Of a stretch of DNA of 9,040 bases, positions 7,036-9,040 are shown in pieces. Under the pieces are notes generated by a model. The model was given only the letters and a program-made list of their open reading frames with translations, had not been told where the DNA came from and did no database searches. The translations under genes and the position numbers were made by a program. The stretch is from Acidobacteriota bacterium (lineage in GTDB: Bacteria; Actinomycetota; Actinomycetes; Actinomycetales; Micrococcaceae), in assembly GCA_019352125.1 (NCBI GenBank), contig JABBNV010000027.1, forward strand, positions 3,800 to 12,839. Direction: 5' to 3'. The number at the start of each line of letters is the position of its first letter. Within the stretch, counting starts at the first letter, position 1.

Positions 7036-7815
7036 TTAGTGCATATACAGGCCACCATCGACGTTGAGCGTTTGGCCGGAAACGTAGCCCGAATCTTCGC
7101 TGATCAGGTAGCTAATGGCCGCGGCAATGTCGCGCGTATTGCCAACCCGGTTGACCACCAGATCTTTGACCATGTCATCCTTGCGCTCTTGCGTGAGGGT
7201 GCCACCCATGATGTCCGTATCGATGGGGCCCGGCGAGACCGCATTGACCGTGATGTCGAAAGGACCCAGCTCTCGAGCCGTGGCGCGAGTCAGACCAATA
7301 ACGCCTGCTTTCGCCACGGAATACGGAGTCTTGGAGAAGGTGCCGCCACCGCGCTGGGCGGAAACGGACGAAATATTCACAATGCGGCCCAGTCGATTCT
7401 TGACCATGGACTCAGCAACGCGGCGGGTGGCGTAGTGAACTCCATTGAGATTGATGCTCAGCACGCGATCCCATTCGGCAGGCTCCAGTTCCAAGTACCC
7501 GATGGGTGAGCTGACGCCGGCAATGTTGGCCAGGGCCACAATCTGCGGAAGGTTTGCTTCCAGCTCATCGATGGCCGCCCGAACCGAGGATTCGTCAGCA
7601 ACGTTGGCGCCCACGCCGTACGCCTTGACGCCATGAGTAGAGGTAAGCTCAGCGGCCACTGCCTTGCAGGCTGCGTCATCAAGGTCTACGACGCCGATAC
7701 TCCAGCCACGCTCGGCCAGATAGTTGGCGGTGGCACGGCCAATGCCGCGTTCGGAAACAGCACCGGTAACAATGGCGGTGCGCTCGGTGGGAAAGCTATT
7801 GGGTGTGTCAGACAT
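7036..7815 (-). CDS. Short-chain dehydrogenase/reductase (SDR), probable NAD-dependent polyol or sugar-acid dehydrogenase
   Basis: A 259-residue classical SDR. It has the cofactor motif TGAVSERGIG (17-26), Asp44 at the end of the second strand (VVDLDD), which favours NAD(H) over NADP(H), the NIAG motif (97-100), Asn122, and the catalytic set Ser150 (NISSVSAQ), Tyr165 and Lys169 (YSVAK). PGPIDTDI (195-202) and the C-terminal YVSGQTLNVDGG are also standard. The start is firm: GAGGAG lies 6 nt upstream of the ATG (7822-7827). In this context it probably oxidises a polyol or sugar acid to the keto form; SDRs serve as threitol/erythritol-type dehydrogenases elsewhere, but the substrate here is not readable from sequence. 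It follows the CRYL1-like dehydrogenase gene by 62 bp and precedes the broken transporter by 76 bp on the same strand. Confidence 0.88.
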   Translation of the reverse strand: MSDTPNSFPTERTAIVTGAVSERGIGRATANYLAERGWSIGVVDLDDAACKAVAAELTSTHGVKAYGVGANVADESSVRAAIDELEANLPQIVALANIAGVSSPIGYLELEPAEWDRVLSINLNGVHYATRRVAESMVKNRLGRIVNISSVSAQRGGGTFSKTPYSVAKAGVIGLTRATARELGPFDITVNAVSPGPIDTDIMGGTLTQERKDDMVKDLVVNRVGNTRDIAAAISYLISEDSGYVSGQTLNVDGGLYMH

Positions 7816-7856
7816 ATCTCGCTCCTCGTGGCGATTGGGGGAAAGTTTTGTATGAG

Positions 7857-7879
7857 AACTAGTCCACTGGCAACTAGTT
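7857..7879. repeat. Short imperfect inverted repeat between two operon genes
   Basis: AACTAGT (7857-7863) and ACTAGTT (7873-7879) are exact 7-bp inverted arms around a 9-nt loop that itself contains CCA-C-TGG. The repeat overlaps the stop codon of the upstream minus-strand dehydrogenase gene. The arms are AT-rich and no T-run follows, so it is a poor terminator. It could be a weak mRNA hairpin or a chance palindrome. Confidence 0.3.
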
Positions 7880-8858
7880 AGTTGATGGGAGCCGGGCCTA
7901 GATCATCGAGCAGTTTCTGCATCGCAACGTAGGCCCTGTTTCGGTAGGCAATGAGGTCGGGGGTGCGATCCGCCGGAACGTTGAGGAAGCCAGCACCGGA
8001 TTTAGTACCGAGCTTGCCCGCGTCCACCAAGTCGCTGAGAATCTTTGGCGTCGCAAAACGTTCCGGGAACCCTGTCTGCAGGGACTTGTAGCAGAAGTTG
8101 TAAACATCCAGGCCGGCCATGTCCGCAATGGCAAACGGGCCAAAGAACGGAAGGCGGAACCCGAACGTGGTGCGTACCAGGGTGTCAATGTCCTCAGCAG
8201 TGGCAACTTCCTGCTCCACCAGTTGGGTGGCCTCATGGAAGAGCGCGTACTGCAGACGGTTCAACACAAATCCCGTGACGTCCTTAACCACTGCGGACTG
8301 CTTGCCAGCGGAGCTGACAAGATCCTGGACTGTTTTCACCGTGGCTGCGGAAGTGCCAGCGTGCGGAATCAGCTCGACACCGGGGATGAACGGGGATGGA
8401 TTGGAGAAATGCACACCGAGGAAGCGATCGGGGTTCTGAACGGGGACCACCAAGTCCGCGATGGAGATGGTCGAGGTGTTGGAGCCAATCACCGCGTCCG
8501 GACGTGCTGCGGCACTAATGCGTGCCAGAGTCTCGTGTTTGATGGCCAAAACTTCAGGAACGGCTTCTTCAATGAACTCCGCGTCCTGCACGGCTTCTTC
8601 GATGCTTTGAGCAGCCCACAGGTTGCGGCGCAAAGTCTCCGTTGCATCAGCCGGGAATAGCCCGTCCTTGACGAACTCATCCGATTCGGTCAGCAGCCGC
8701 TCTAGATTCTTGGCGGCAACTTCGGCCGAGACGTCAGAGAGCGCCACCCGTGCCCCGCCCAGAGCCAAGACTTGAGCAATGCCGCCGCCCATGTAGCCGG
8801 ACCCGACAATCGCAAACTTCTTCTGCTGCGTTGTATCAGTGGATTGTGATTCAGTCAT
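7878..8858 (-). CDS. 3-hydroxyacyl-CoA dehydrogenase superfamily protein, lambda-crystallin/L-gulonate 3-dehydrogenase-like
   Basis: A 326-residue dehydrogenase with an N-terminal NAD-binding motif GSGYMG (19-24), the EEAVPE stretch (97-102), SNTS (126-129), the catalytic histidine in GVHFSNPSP (His150) with Glu162 in GVELIPH, and Asn200 in GFVLNRLQYALFHEA. The C-terminal domain contains GFRLPFFGPFAIADMAGLD. The VELIPH, GFVLNRLQYA and GPF/GPL elements resemble lambda-crystallin CRYL1 (L-gulonate 3-dehydrogenase), rather than the HFFNP-x-P-x-MKLVE pattern of fatty-acid enzymes. With no acyl-CoA genes around and an acid-sugar kinase nearby, I infer oxidation of the C3 hydroxyl of a sugar acid. 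A short-chain 3-hydroxyacyl-CoA or carnitine-type dehydrogenase remains possible. Its ATG lies 6 nt after the stop of the RpiB-type gene with only a weak ribosome binding site, so translation is probably coupled. Confidence 0.8.
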   Translation of the reverse strand: MTESQSTDTTQQKKFAIVGSGYMGGGIAQVLALGGARVALSDVSAEVAAKNLERLLTESDEFVKDGLFPADATETLRRNLWAAQSIEEAVQDAEFIEEAVPEVLAIKHETLARISAAARPDAVIGSNTSTISIADLVVPVQNPDRFLGVHFSNPSPFIPGVELIPHAGTSAATVKTVQDLVSSAGKQSAVVKDVTGFVLNRLQYALFHEATQLVEQEVATAEDIDTLVRTTFGFRLPFFGPFAIADMAGLDVYNFCYKSLQTGFPERFATPKILSDLVDAGKLGTKSGAGFLNVPADRTPDLIAYRNRAYVAMQKLLDDLGPAPIN

Positions 8859-8864
8859 TGTTTT

Positions 8865-9040
8865 TCAGGCCTTTGTTTCGTCAGTTTCGTAGGAGCAGAT
8901 TGCGTCCACCTTTTCGGCAGAAGCGGAGGTTTCATCGAACGTGTAGGACAGCCACTCTTTGACCAGCTTCTTGGCGAGTTCAAGGCCAATGACGCGCTGG
9001 CCCATGGTGAGCACTTGAGCGTTGTTACTGAGAATGGATC
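8865..9040 (-). CDS. rpiB: RpiB/LacAB-type sugar-phosphate isomerase, C-terminal part (cut by window edge)
   Basis: Reading the minus strand from the right edge gives 58 residues ending at the stop at 8865. They begin SILSNNAQVLTMGQRVIG and continue through ELAKKLVKEWL, a FD-x-T-SASAEKV stretch and an ICSYE segment near the end. The NNA-x-VL-x-MG-x-RV and SA-x-KV-x-x-I-x-x-YE patterns are the C-terminal signature of ribose-5-phosphate isomerase B. The N-terminal catalytic part lies beyond 9040. Next to a TIM-like isomerase, this is more likely a catabolic paralogue such as the RpiB-like D-erythrulose-4-phosphate isomerases (DerI/EryI) than the housekeeping enzyme, but that is inference. It appears to be upstream of the other minus-strand genes in the same operon. 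Confidence 0.8.
   Translation of the reverse strand, partial: SILSNNAQVLTMGQRVIGLELAKKLVKEWLSYTFDETSASAEKVDAICSYETDETKA

Noticed and set aside
7458..8278. Several short open frames on both strands under the SDR and the CRYL1-like dehydrogenase
   Set aside because: They are out of frame with clearly conserved enzymes, have no motifs, and are expected by chance at this GC content.

Overview
The window looks like chromosomal DNA of a high-GC Gram-positive bacterium, probably an actinobacterium of the Arthrobacter/Micrococcaceae type. This is inferred from GC content near 58-60% by eye, strong GGAG/GAGG ribosome binding sites, GTG and TTG starts, and tight packing with short overlaps. No RNA gene, insertion sequence, prophage or CRISPR array was seen. 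The whole window is carbohydrate-catabolism DNA with two local regulators.

Left part (1-1800, plus strand): the 3' part of a ROK-family sugar regulator, overlapping by 8 bp an aldose 1-epimerase-like gene. This pair ends convergently against a GntR/FCD regulator on the minus strand (1780-2490, 21 bp overlap).

Middle (2491-5071): a 159-bp divergent control region with a 19-bp perfect palindrome (2599-2617) just downstream of a plausible promoter. It is followed on the plus strand by a four-carbon acid-sugar kinase (DUF1537, OtnK/DtnK family) and a beta-hydroxyacid dehydrogenase of the LtnD (L-threonate dehydrogenase)/3-hydroxyisobutyrate dehydrogenase family.

Right part (5128-9040, minus strand, reading right to left): the C-terminus of an RpiB-type sugar-phosphate isomerase cut by the window edge, a lambda-crystallin/L-gulonate 3-dehydrogenase-like member of the 3-hydroxyacyl-CoA dehydrogenase superfamily, a short-chain dehydrogenase, a broken MFS transporter of the anion:cation symporter type, and a divergent triose-phosphate-isomerase paralogue. 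These are closely spaced and probably one operon, whose promoter lies beyond 9040. It converges on the plus-strand kinase/dehydrogenase pair with no clear terminator between.

Taken together, 2490-9040 reads as a locus for a four-carbon (or similar) sugar acid or sugar alcohol. Three dehydrogenases could oxidise the substrate, the DUF1537 kinase would phosphorylate an oxo-acid, and the TIM-like and RpiB-like isomerases resemble the pair that interconverts tetrulose and tetrose phosphates in erythritol/threitol pathways. No OtnC-type aldolase/decarboxylase, OtnI or PdxA-type enzyme is in view, so the route is not a textbook threonate or erythronate pathway. The transporter appears to have lost two internal segments, one of which shifts the frame. 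The exact substrate cannot be fixed from sequence alone.
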